From contig NZ_LQMT02000052.1 of NCBI RefSeq assembly GCF_001620365.2, positions 32,253-96,252 of the forward strand: DNA of 64,000 nt. The letters are read 5' to 3'. This stretch comes from Amycolatopsis keratiniphila subsp. keratiniphila (lineage in GTDB: Bacteria; Actinomycetota; Actinomycetes; Mycobacteriales; Pseudonocardiaceae). Of the stretch, positions 17,333-24,362 are shown piece after piece; position 1 is the stretch's first letter, and every line of letters begins with the position of its first letter. Made by a program: the position numbers and the translations under genes. The notes under the pieces were generated by a model, which did no database searches, was not told the origin of the DNA, and saw nothing but the letters and a program-made list of their open reading frames with translations.

Positions 17333-18112
17333 ATGATCCACACAGTGACGTCCGCGGACGGAACGCCGATCGCGTTCGAACGGCGCGGCGAGGGCCCGGC
17401 GCTGGTCGTCGTCGCGGGCGCGGGCAACGATCGGCACGGCGACGAACCGCTGGTCGCGGAGCTGACGGCAGAGTTCTCCGTGGTGACCTACGACCGCCGG
17501 GGCCGGGGCGACAGCGGCGACACCGCGCCGTACTCGGCCGAGCGTGAGATCGAGGACCTGGCCGCGGTCGTCGCCGCGCTCGGTGAGCCGGTGATCGTGC
17601 ACGGCATCTCCTCCGGCGGCGCGCTGGCGCTCCTGGCGGCCGCGGCGGGCGTGCCGATGGAGCGGCTGTCCGTCTTCGAGCCGCCTTATCGCGGCGAGAC
17701 GGAAGAAGTCCCCGAGGGGTACGCCGACGAGATGCGCGAGCTGGTCGCGGCGGACCGCTGGGACGACGCCGTCGCGCTGTTCACGATGTCCGCGGTCGGC
17801 ACGCCGGCGGAGGCCGTCGCCGCGGCCAAGGCGACGCCGATGTGGGCGGAGCTGCGCTCGTTCGCGCCCACGCTCGTCTACGACGCCTTCGTGATGAGGG
17901 ATTCCAAGGTGCCGGGCGAGTTGGCGTCGATCGCGACACCCGTGCTCGTGGTGAACAGCAACGGCAGCACCGACTGGCTGAAGGCCGCCGCTCTCGCCGC
18001 GGCGAAGACGGTCCCGGGGGCACGGCAGGTCGAGCTGGACGGGGAGTTCCACAGCGTCGCACCGGAGCGGCTCGTGCCGGAACTCAGCGCGTTCTACCGG
18101 GATCCTCGATGA
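17333..18112 (+). CDS. Alpha/beta hydrolase
   Basis: A 259-aa serine hydrolase-fold protein. It has VVAGAGNDRHGDEPL in place of the HG oxyanion loop, YDRRGRGDSGDTAPY, the nucleophile elbow GISSGG, and FHSVAPERL near the C-terminus for the catalytic His. This is the type often annotated as a non-specific esterase or thioesterase-like hydrolase; substrate unknown. ATG 17333 was chosen because the family usually starts a few residues before TSADGTPIAF; ATG 17324 is also in frame. The 3' end overlaps the convergent ASCH gene by 29 bp. Confidence 0.8.
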   Translation: MIHTVTSADGTPIAFERRGEGPALVVVAGAGNDRHGDEPLVAELTAEFSVVTYDRRGRGDSGDTAPYSAEREIEDLAAVVAALGEPVIVHGISSGGALALLAAAAGVPMERLSVFEPPYRGETEEVPEGYADEMRELVAADRWDDAVALFTMSAVGTPAEAVAAAKATPMWAELRSFAPTLVYDAFVMRDSKVPGELASIATPVLVVNSNGSTDWLKAAALAAAKTVPGARQVELDGEFHSVAPERLVPELSAFYRDPR

Positions 18113-18671
18113 GGCGCAGGTAGGCCTCGCCGCGCGGGGAGATCCGGTAGCCGACTTCGAGGCTGTGCGTCAGGCCCAGGTTCTTCAACTTGCGGATGTC
18201 GACCTTCAACGGTTCCTTCTCGCGGCCGAGGAGGTCGGCGAGGTCCTGCGCGCGGCGGCCGGGATTTTCGGCGATGAGCCGCAAGGTTTCGTGCGTCCAC
18301 GGGCGGCGTCTGTCCAACTTGGACAAGCGTTTGCCGATGGCTTCGGCGTCCTTTTCGGACAGTTTGGCGTCCGCGCTGAGCGCTTGCCGGGGATCGGGAC
18401 CGACGTAGCGCAGCCGGATCCGGTACACCGGGGCGTCCGCGGGGCCGCGGAGTGTCGCGCGGACGGCGTTCGCGGACTCCGCGCCCGAGCGGCGTGCCTC
18501 GGCCTCGGTGATGCCGTCCGGGTCGACGATCTCGACCGAGACGACCTCGATCACCCCGGCCTCCAGGCGCATGACGTCGCCGGGGCGGACGTTCTGTTTC
18601 GACCAGCGCCGGAAGGCCAGGTCGATCGTCCCGGCCGCCAGTCCTTCGAGGACCGTCAAGGAGAGGATCAC
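18084..18671 (-). CDS. ASCH-domain protein with C-terminal winged-helix region
   Basis: A 195-aa protein. Residues 1-95 look like an ASCH domain (TVLEGLAAGTIDLAFRRWSK, then GDVMRLEAGVIEVVSVE), a PUA-like RNA- or nucleotide-binding fold. Residues 125-190 read as a winged helix with RPWTHETLRLIAENPGRRAQ, DLADLLGREKEPLKVDIRKL and GLTHSLEVGYRISPRGEAY. GTG 18671 was chosen because ASCH homologues begin here; an upstream ATG at 18767 would add an unrelated 32-residue Arg-rich tail. It overlaps the convergent hydrolase by 29 bp. Role unknown; binding RNA or DNA is plausible. Confidence 0.7.
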   Translation of the reverse strand: MILSLTVLEGLAAGTIDLAFRRWSKQNVRPGDVMRLEAGVIEVVSVEIVDPDGITEAEARRSGAESANAVRATLRGPADAPVYRIRLRYVGPDPRQALSADAKLSEKDAEAIGKRLSKLDRRRPWTHETLRLIAENPGRRAQDLADLLGREKEPLKVDIRKLKNLGLTHSLEVGYRISPRGEAYLRLIEDPGRTR

Positions 18672-18797
18672 CGTCGTTACCCAATCAGCGGGACGCCGGG
18701 GCGTCAACGTCTTGTCCGACGACGGTTCGTGCTCGTACAGTCGCAGCCTGGTCCTGGTCTGGACCATCACCGCCGCCCTGAGTGTGCAGGAGGCAGG

Positions 18798-19403
18798 ATG
18801 CGGAGACGACTTCGGACCGCCGGGGTGGTCGCGACGGCCGTCCTCGGCCTGATCGCGTCGGCGATACCGGCGAACGCCCAGGTCGGAACGGGGCCGTGGA
18901 CGGCGGAGAACCCGTCGTTCAACGTGCAGGAACGCGGATGCGGCCAGGTCGACGGGCTGAACTTCGAGCTGACCTGCTCCACCGGAAGCGGGGACCAACG
19001 GGCGGAACGACGCTACGTGACCTACACCGGCGGGACCCGGCAGTTCGAGGGTTCGTTCCGGATCACCAGCATGGCGGGCAGCCGGATCAGCCTGAAGCAG
19101 ACCTTCCGCGACGCGCCGACCGCCGGACCGTACTTCATGCTCGCGGTCGAACGCGGCGGGCGGCTCTACGCCGTGCACGGCGGGGACACCCTGGGGAGCG
19201 GCGCGACCGTCGGGACGTCGGTGCGGGTCAACACCGTGCACCAGGTCGGGAGCACGCACAAGGTGTACATCAACGGTTCGCTGAAGCAGACCGTGAGCAG
19301 CAGCGGCGGGAGCTACTACGACAAGTTCGGCGCCTACCGGACGGCCAGTGGCGCCGGGCCGGTCAAGGTGACCTGGAGCGGGATCAAGTTCTGGCGGAAG
19401 TGA
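18798..19403 (+). CDS. Secreted protein, possibly polysaccharide-lyase or lectin-like beta-sandwich
   Basis: A 201-aa exported protein. The signal peptide MRRRLRTAGVVATAVLGLIA ends at ANA near residue 28. The mature part has one early disulfide candidate pair (GCGQVDG, LTCSTGS) and a beta-rich body with FEGSFRITSMAGSRISLKQT, GPYFMLAVERGGRLYAVHGG and KVYINGSLKQTV, ending KVTWSGIKFWRK. The pattern recalls concanavalin-A-like polysaccharide lyases and glucanases, but no catalytic residues can be named with certainty. ATG 18798 follows AGGAGG (18789-18794). It is monocistronic and followed by a 57-bp palindrome. Confidence 0.7.
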   Translation: MRRRLRTAGVVATAVLGLIASAIPANAQVGTGPWTAENPSFNVQERGCGQVDGLNFELTCSTGSGDQRAERRYVTYTGGTRQFEGSFRITSMAGSRISLKQTFRDAPTAGPYFMLAVERGGRLYAVHGGDTLGSGATVGTSVRVNTVHQVGSTHKVYINGSLKQTVSSSGGSYYDKFGAYRTASGAGPVKVTWSGIKFWRK

Positions 19404-19424
19404 GCCGCCGCGTCGTTCGCTTGA

Positions 19425-19481
19425 AGTGCGTGAAGGCCCCCTTCCCTCGGCTCAGCCGAGGGAAGGGGGCCTTCACGCACT
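19425..19481. repeat. 57-bp perfect palindrome between convergent genes
   Basis: Arms 19425-19452 and 19454-19481 (28 bp each) are exact reverse complements around a single C at 19453; the inner half is CCCCCTTCCCTCGGCT. It lies 21 bp after the secreted-protein stop and 17 bp before the end of the pseudouridine synthase gene, so bidirectional termination is a likely role. No U-tract is present. Confidence 0.85.
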
Positions 19482-19497
19482 CGTAGCCGAATCCGCC

Positions 19498-20454
19498 TTA
19501 GTCCTTGCCGCTCACTAGGCTCGGGCCGCGGCGCCACGCGTCGAGGTCAGTCCATGCCTGGAGCGTCCGCCCGCTCTCGAACCGGCGGCGTTCCCCGGTG
19601 ACCGGATCGGTGAACTCGAGGACTTTCGCCAGCAGCTGCAAGGGTTCGGTGAAGTCGTCGAGCGGGGTTTCGGTCAGCTCCGGGTAGAAGTCGTCGCCGA
19701 GGATCGGCAGCCCGAGGCCGCTCATGTGCAGCCTGAGCTGATGGGTGCGGCCGGTCGCGGGGATCAGGCGGTAGCGGCCGAGACCGTCGCGGTGCTCGAT
19801 CAGCTCGACGCGGGTCTCGGCGTTGGGCGGCCCTTCGACCTCTTGCGCGGCGATGACCCCGCGTTCCTTGACGATGCGGCTGCGGATCTCGCGAGGCATC
19901 GTGACCGCCGGATCGTGGCGCGCGACCGCCTCGTATTCCTTGTGTACCAAGCGATCTCGGAACATCGTCTGGTACTTGCCGCGGACCTCGGGGGTGATCA
20001 CGAACAGGATGAGCCCCGCGGTGACCCGGTCGAGCCGGTGCGCTGGCGTGAGCCGCGGGAGATCGAGGTCGCGGCGCAGTCGGACCAGCGCGGTCTGCAG
20101 GATGTGCCGTCCGCGTGGGATCGTCGCGAGGAAATGCGGTTTGTCGGCGATGAGGAAATGCTCGTCGCGGTGCAGGACCGAAACCTCGAACGGCACGTCG
20201 ACCTCGTCGGGCAGGTCGCGATGGAACCAGATGAACGAGTCCGGCACGAACGGCGAATCGACGCCCAGCGGCCCGTCCAGCCCGACGATGCGCTCCTCGC
20301 GGAGCATCTCCTCGATCCGTTCGGGTGCGACGCGGGGGAGCCGCTCGACGAGGTGCTCGCGCAACGTCGTCCACGGCCCCTCGGCGGGCATCTTGAGCCT
20401 CGCGGGATCGAGCCCGTGACGGGGCGGGAGCGGCGGGCGGAGCTTGCGTCTCAT
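19498..20454 (-). CDS. RluA-family pseudouridine synthase
   Basis: A 318-aa RNA-modifying enzyme of the RluA/RluC class, isomerising uridine to pseudouridine in rRNA or tRNA. The catalytic motif HRLDRVTAG carries the conserved Asp; KPHFLATIPRG precedes it as the usual KPxG-like strand, and GRTHQLRLHM, LGLPILGDDFY are further family motifs. The first 90 residues are an S4-like/extra N-terminal region. ATG 20454 was taken; a GTG one codon upstream is also possible, and neither has a clear ribosome site. It stands alone between palindromes. Confidence 0.9.
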   Translation of the reverse strand: MRRKLRPPLPPRHGLDPARLKMPAEGPWTTLREHLVERLPRVAPERIEEMLREERIVGLDGPLGVDSPFVPDSFIWFHRDLPDEVDVPFEVSVLHRDEHFLIADKPHFLATIPRGRHILQTALVRLRRDLDLPRLTPAHRLDRVTAGLILFVITPEVRGKYQTMFRDRLVHKEYEAVARHDPAVTMPREIRSRIVKERGVIAAQEVEGPPNAETRVELIEHRDGLGRYRLIPATGRTHQLRLHMSGLGLPILGDDFYPELTETPLDDFTEPLQLLAKVLEFTDPVTGERRRFESGRTLQAWTDLDAWRRGPSLVSGKD

Positions 20455-20520
20455 CACCGCGCACTCTAGCCGCGCCCCTGGTCGGGGACGGCTGCCGTGG
20501 TGCCCCGCGGGTGCTCGCGC

Positions 20521-20573
20521 GTTGCGAAAGCCACTTTCGCGACGTTGAAGGTTGCGAAAGTGGCTTTCGCAAC
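20521..20573. repeat. Inverted pair of the 23-nt GTTGCGAAAG unit, copy 2
   Basis: Units 20521-20543 and 20551-20573 in inverted orientation flank the 7-nt spacer GTTGAAG. The left unit has one mismatch (CGCGAC instead of CGCAAC at its end). It is 98 bp upstream of the AbiEi-like gene. Confidence 0.88.
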
Positions 20574-20671
20574 TCCCAGGAGTTATCCACAGTGGGGCTG
20601 GTGTGGCGAGTTGTCCACAGGCCGGCGAAAAGGTGCTGGTGCGCGATCGATCCCGGCCCGACGATCATGGG

Positions 20672-21610
20672 GTGAAGACCGGAGACTGGGCCCGTGACCC
20701 CGAAGGGCTCTATCAACACAGCCGTGGCGGCGTGGTCACCGTTGCCCGGCTCGGGGAACTCGGCGTTCCGTCCATGACCTGCTATCGACGGTGCCGCCCC
20801 GGGAAACCATGGCAGCGGCTGCTACCGGGTGTCGTCCTGTTGAGTTCCGGGACGCCGACGCGGCGGCAGTTGGTCGATGCCGCGCTCCTGTACGCGGGGC
20901 CGGACGCCGTGTTGACCGGAGCCGTCGCATGCCGGCGGCAGGGGCTGCGGGGTTTGCCGGACCAGCCCTTCGGCGTCCACCTGCTCGTGCCGCTCGAGCA
21001 CAAGGTCGGCAGTTCCGGGCACGTGATCATCGAACGGACGACCCGGCTACCGCGGTCGATCACGATCGACGGAGTGCCGCTGGCGCCGTTGAACAGGGCG
21101 GTCCTCGACGTGTGTCGTCGGCTCGGCTCGAGGCGAGAAGTGTCCGCTCTGCTTGCCGAGGCGGTACAACGAGGTGTGAGCCTCGCGGAACTGTTCGCCG
21201 AACTCGACGCCGGGAGCAGCCGTGGCACGGCGATCCCGCGTGAGGCATTGCATCGGATCGCCGACGGGGCACGGTCTGCGGCGGAGGTCGACGCGATGAA
21301 GGTATGGCGGACGACCGGCTTGCCGGAACCCTTGTGGAATCACGAGTTGCGGGACGAGAACGGCGAATACATCGCCACCGCGGACGGCTACTTCGTGTCG
21401 GCCGGTCTGGCCTGGGAGATCGATTCGTATGAGTTCCACTTCGGCAAGCAGCAGTACGCCGCGACGGTGGCGAGAAATGCCAGGTACGCGGCCGCCGGCA
21501 TCATGGTCCTGCAGACCTTGCCCAGCCGCTTGCGAACCGAGCCGGAGCGTGTCGCCGCGGAACTCGTCGCGGCTCATCGAGCCGCCATCGCCCGTAAGCA
21601 GGCCGCCTGA
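20672..21610 (+). CDS. AbiEi-antitoxin-like / DUF559-type protein
   Basis: A 312-aa cytoplasmic protein. The N-terminal about 60 residues (VVTVARLGELGVPSMTCYRR) resemble the winged helix of AbiEi-type antitoxins; the middle has LLSSGTPTRRQLVDAALLYA and LTGAVACRRQGL; the C-terminus (AWEIDSYEFHFGKQQYAATV then GIMVLQTLP) resembles the Vsr/DUF559 endonuclease-like fold. No cognate AbiEii nucleotidyltransferase is adjacent, so a toxin-antitoxin role is unsupported; many actinobacteria carry solitary copies. GTG 20672 is the start that preserves the winged helix. The gene is bracketed by two copies of one palindrome. Confidence 0.65.
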   Translation: MKTGDWARDPEGLYQHSRGGVVTVARLGELGVPSMTCYRRCRPGKPWQRLLPGVVLLSSGTPTRRQLVDAALLYAGPDAVLTGAVACRRQGLRGLPDQPFGVHLLVPLEHKVGSSGHVIIERTTRLPRSITIDGVPLAPLNRAVLDVCRRLGSRREVSALLAEAVQRGVSLAELFAELDAGSSRGTAIPREALHRIADGARSAAEVDAMKVWRTTGLPEPLWNHELRDENGEYIATADGYFVSAGLAWEIDSYEFHFGKQQYAATVARNARYAAAGIMVLQTLPSRLRTEPERVAAELVAAHRAAIARKQAA

Positions 21611-21624
21611 CCGCCTACTCCGGC

Positions 21625-21677
21625 GTTGCGAAAGCCACTTTCGCAACCTTCAACGTTGCGAAAGTGGCTTTCGCAAC
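21625..21677. repeat. Inverted pair of the 23-nt GTTGCGAAAG unit, copy 3
   Basis: Units 21625-21647 and 21655-21677 flank CTTCAAC (reverse GTTGAAG). It is identical to copy 1 over all 53 bp, as far as read by eye. It starts 15 bp after the AbiEi-like stop. Confidence 0.88.
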
Positions 21678-21710
21678 GTCCGGATGGGCACCCGGGCGAC
21701 CGGCGGGTCG

Positions 21711-21741
21711 GAGAGCCGGAGAGCCGGAGAGCCGGAGAGCG
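21711..21741. repeat. Tandem GAGAGCCG octamer, almost four copies
   Basis: GAGAGCCG repeats at 21711, 21719 and 21727, with a partial copy at 21735-21741. It directly abuts the stop codon of the DUF5313 gene on the minus strand. Confidence 0.85.
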
Positions 21742-22140
21742 TCAGGAGTTCGGCTGGTCCCGGTACCGCGCGAGGTACCGCTCGGTCACCTCGGCTTCCG
21801 CGACCGCGGCTGCCTCCGCGCGGGTCCGGCGCCCGATACCCGGCGGGAAGCCGTTCTTGGCGAGCCGGTGCTCGATGCTCTCCTCCATGTAGGCCATCGA
21901 GTAGAAGTACGCCACGAGCGCGGCCATCAGCACGATCGCCAGCCGCAGGGTGAGCGGGCCGGGCAGGAGCAGCCACACCGCGCACAGCGGGGCGATCATC
22001 ACCGTGCTGCGGGCGACGTGCCGCCAGCGCCAGCTCCCGGTGGTCGCGTCGTGGAGGATCCAGTCGTGGTAGCGCTCGGGCAGCCTGCCGCCGAGTGAGT
22101 ACCACAGCCAGCGGAACACGTCCGGGCGTTTGCGGGGCAT
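21742..22140 (-). CDS. DUF5313 family membrane protein
   Basis: A 132-aa protein typical of the actinobacterial DUF5313 family: an N-terminal WLWYSLGGRLPERYHDWILH, two hydrophobic helices (VMIAPLCAVWLLLPGPL and LRLAIVLMAALVAYFYSMAY), then MEESIEHRLAKNGFPPG and an acidic/Ala-rich tail. Function unknown. ATG 22140 follows AAGGAAGGAGT. It is divergent from the MarR gene across a palindromic operator candidate and may be under its control. Confidence 0.82.
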   Translation of the reverse strand: MPRKRPDVFRWLWYSLGGRLPERYHDWILHDATTGSWRWRHVARSTVMIAPLCAVWLLLPGPLTLRLAIVLMAALVAYFYSMAYMEESIEHRLAKNGFPPGIGRRTRAEAAAVAEAEVTERYLARYRDQPNS

Positions 22141-22174
22141 CGGGCGACTCCTTCCTTCGGTGCCCGCACAGTAC

Positions 22175-22202
22175 ACTAATCATTAGTACGCTAAACATTA
22201 GC
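22175..22202. promoter_or_regulatory. Twin palindromic operator candidates between DUF5313 and marR
   Basis: Two 13-bp palindromes, ACTAATCATTAGT (22175-22187) and GCTAAACATTAGC (22190-22202), are AT-rich in a GC-rich context and spaced 15 bp centre to centre. A TAGGAT -10 box for the MarR gene lies at 22211-22216. The arrangement fits autoregulation by a dimeric MarR protein. Confidence 0.65.
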
Positions 22203-22244
22203 GTCACCGCTAGGATCGACGGTATGAACTCGGAGGGGCCGGAG

Positions 22245-22688
22245 ATGAAGTCGATCGATCTGGGCGAGGATCCGCTCGCGCTGGAGCGTCAGGTGTGTTT
22301 CGCGCTGTCGGTCGCGTCGCGCAGCGTCATCGCCATCTACCGGCCGCTACTGGAACCCCACGGGCTCACCCATCCGCAGTACCTGGTCATGCTGGCGCTG
22401 TGGGAGCGGGGCCCGCAGGCGGTCAAGGAGCTGAGCGTCGCCCTGCGCGCCGAACCCGCGACTTTGTCACCGCTGCTCAAGCGACTGGAGACGATCGGTT
22501 ACGTCACCCGGCGGCGCAGCGCCGAGGACGAGCGGCTGCTCACGGTCGAGCTGACGGAATCCGGTCGCGCGTTGCGCGCGGAGGCGGAGAAGATCCCGTA
22601 TCGCGTCGTGGAGAAGCTCGGAATGGAGGTCTCCGAGCTGGAGGCCCTGCACAAGGCGCTCACCCGGGTCATCGAAGCCACGGCTTGA
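22245..22688 (+). CDS. MarR/OhrR-like transcriptional regulator
   Basis: A 147-aa winged-helix repressor. LERQVCFALSVASRSVIAIY aligns with the start of OhrR proteins, including a Cys (Cys18) where OhrR has its peroxide-sensing cysteine; HPQYLVMLALWERGP, LSPLLKRLETIGYV and DERLLTVELTESGR are the helix-turn-helix and wing. In OhrR two Tyr residues assist sensing; one common Tyr (LYAAS) is Ser here. ATG 22245 follows GGAGGGG (22232-22238); ATG 22224 sits 7 nt after TAGGAT and would be a leaderless alternative. No ohr peroxidase gene is adjacent. Confidence 0.85.
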   Translation: MKSIDLGEDPLALERQVCFALSVASRSVIAIYRPLLEPHGLTHPQYLVMLALWERGPQAVKELSVALRAEPATLSPLLKRLETIGYVTRRRSAEDERLLTVELTESGRALRAEAEKIPYRVVEKLGMEVSELEALHKALTRVIEATA

Positions 22689-22788
22689 ACGAACCGAAAC
22701 CGGGGTGTGACGAAATGGGGGTGTGAAGCCGCTCCGGGGTGGGTAATTCCCGTCACGCCAGCACACAGTGACAGGAAGATGAGGGACC

Positions 22789-23220
22789 GTGACCACCTCG
22801 ACCCCCGCGCCCACGGAAGCAGGTCTGGAGCTCATGACCAGGCTGAACGCCTACCTGGAGGACGTGGCCGCGGCACTGGGGATACCGCGGGATTCGGGCA
22901 CGGTCGACCTCACCGGTCCGGTCACCGCCCAGCTGAGGCTGAACTGGCGCCTCCCCGGTTTCCCCGAGCGCGACGTCGACCTGATGTGGCACGAGGAGCA
23001 CGGCTGGTCGGCCGCGGTGGCGACGCATTCGGACGACGACCACCACGTCGTCGTCGCCTATCTCGGCGGCCGCACGGTGGCGTCGCATCCGCGCCTGGTC
23101 GCCAGGTTCGCCGAGACCCTGCGGACCGGCGACCACCAGGACTGCTGGCCCGGCCCGCCGGCGTTGCGCACCGCCGCCGGACCGTCCTCGCTCGCCAAGG
23201 AGCTAGCCGCCTGGGCCTGA
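22789..23220 (+). CDS. DUF6292 family protein
   Basis: A 143-aa soluble protein of an actinobacterial family of unknown function. Visible features: AYLEDVAAALGIPRDSGTVD, PVTAQLRLNWRLPGFPERDV, DLMWHEEHGWSAAV and VAYLGGRTVASHPRLVARF. These match what I know of DUF6292, often found near MarR- or WhiB-type genes and in mobile neighbourhoods. GTG 22789 follows GAGGGA. Its stop is adjacent to the stop of the truncated YceI gene on the other strand. Confidence 0.75.
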   Translation: MTTSTPAPTEAGLELMTRLNAYLEDVAAALGIPRDSGTVDLTGPVTAQLRLNWRLPGFPERDVDLMWHEEHGWSAAVATHSDDDHHVVVAYLGGRTVASHPRLVARFAETLRTGDHQDCWPGPPALRTAAGPSSLAKELAAWA

Positions 23221-23393
23221 TCAGCCCGGCGGGGCGAGCACCACGTCGAGCGCGATCGTGATCTCCCTGCCGATCAGGAACCTCGGCGCGCGGAGCCCGA
23301 TCGCCCGCCGGTCGAAGACGGCCCCGGCGAGCACCCGCCAGGTGCCGTCGCCGTTGTCCGCCGGCCCGGCCGCGGTCACCGTGAGGTGCATGA
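23221..23393 (-). pseudogene. Truncated YceI-like protein gene, C-terminal remnant
   Basis: The reverse strand encodes about 57 residues (MHLTVTAAGPADNGDGTWRV, then AVFDRRAIGLRAPRFLIGRE) that match the last strands of the YceI lipocalin-like beta barrel, where xRxxFGxxxPxxxIGRxVxIxLD is typical. The remaining two-thirds is missing: upstream of about 23393 the sequence changes to a recombinase tail read on the opposite strand. No functional start is evident. This looks like a gene cut by an insertion or deletion. Confidence 0.6.
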
Positions 23394-23560
23394 ACGCCCA
23401 AGCCATCCGCCAGGACCGCATCCTCGAAGAAGCTCACGCCGGCAACGGCAACGTCCGCCTCATCTGCGACCTGTTCGGTCTCTCGGTCGTCGGCGCCTAC
23501 CGCTACGCCGCCACCGTTGAGCACCCCGGTGTCAGGAGGCATCAAATCCACGAGCGATGA
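23394..23560 (+). pseudogene. C-terminal remnant of a recombinase/integrase-like gene
   Basis: The plus strand reads NAQAIRQDRILEEAHAGNGN, then VRLICDLFGLSVVGAYRYAA and TVEHPGVRRHQIHER before a TGA at 23560. This tail (IRQDR.L.EA, LCDLFGLSV..A.RY..T..HP) is one I associate with the C-terminus of actinobacterial site-specific recombinase/transposition proteins. No start or catalytic region precedes it: the sequence joins the YceI remnant directly. The family attribution is from memory of the motif and moderate only. Confidence 0.5.
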
Positions 23561-23702
23561 GCTGCCCGTTGCCACCACCGCACGCCCGCCTGCCGTACAA
23601 AATTTCTGGGGGACAACAACCATGGTGCTCAGGTGCCTGCCCATCGACGAACAGATCGAGTCGGCTGCCGATGAGATCGCGATCAGGCATATCGTTCCGG
23701 TC

Positions 23703-24347
23703 ATGAACACGGACGACTGGTTGGCCGACAACCGGACCTCGTACGACACGGTCGCAGTCAGCTATGCCAACCAAGTCCGTGGTGCCCTCGCCGGTCACCA
23801 GTACCTTCGCGCGGCTCTGGAGGTGTTCGCCGACTGTGTGAGGGCCGGTGGAGGCGGGCCAGTAGCGGACGTCGGCTGCGGCCCCGGAGAAGTCACCGCC
23901 TACCTGCACGGGCTCGATGTCGACGCCTTCGGCATCGACCTTTCCCCAGGGATGATCGACGTGGCCCGGCACGAGCACCCCGGTCTGCGGTTCGAGGTGG
24001 GCTCGATGACAGACTTGGACCTCCCGGCCGCTTCGGTGGCCGGCCTGCTTGCCTGGCAGTCGTTGATCCACATCCCCGACGGCGATGTGCCGACAGTCTT
24101 CGCGCATTTCCACCGAGCGTTGCGTCCGGGCGGACCACTGCAACTCCTGTTTCACGTAGGCGACGGGTCGGAGTTGAAGACCGAGGGTTACGGCGGCCAT
24201 CCGATGAAGCTCCATGTCCACCGCCGTCGGCCGGAAAGGGTCGCATCCTGGCTGCGTGAGGCCGGATTCGAGGTCGAGGCCCAGTGGCTGCTCGACCCGG
24301 ACGAGCAATTTCCGCAAGCGATCTTTTTCGCACGTAGCCGTTCCTGA
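23703..24347 (+). CDS. Class I SAM-dependent methyltransferase
   Basis: A 214-aa methyltransferase of the type 11/25 group. Motif I is VADVGCGPGEVTAYL, followed by the acidic loop GIDLSPGMIDVARHEHPGLR, and SLIHIPDGDVPTVFAHFHRA (motif II-III region). The C-terminus ends in EQFPQAIFFARSRS. ATG 23703 gives the standard N-terminus TSYDTVAVSYANQVRGAL; longer in-frame starts run into the recombinase remnant. Codon usage is slightly less GC-biased than neighbours, and the gene lies between a recombinase scar and a decayed regulator, so recent acquisition is plausible. Substrate unknown. Confidence 0.82.
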   Translation: MNTDDWLADNRTSYDTVAVSYANQVRGALAGHQYLRAALEVFADCVRAGGGGPVADVGCGPGEVTAYLHGLDVDAFGIDLSPGMIDVARHEHPGLRFEVGSMTDLDLPAASVAGLLAWQSLIHIPDGDVPTVFAHFHRALRPGGPLQLLFHVGDGSELKTEGYGGHPMKLHVHRRRPERVASWLREAGFEVEAQWLLDPDEQFPQAIFFARSRS

Positions 24348-24362
24348 CGACTGCATCCATCG

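Noticed and set aside
18672..19259. Long N-terminal extension of the ASCH-winged-helix gene (up to 391 codons).
   Set aside because: The extension runs antisense through the secreted-protein gene and its promoter, and ASCH homologues begin at about 18671.
3160..21677. CRISPR-like interpretation of the GTTGCGAAAG repeats.
   Set aside because: Copies are isolated inverted pairs kilobases apart, not regular direct repeats with unique spacers, and no cas genes are present.
23532..24356. 274-codon minus-strand frame opposite the methyltransferase.
   Set aside because: The plus strand has a clear SAM-binding motif; the reverse frame has none.
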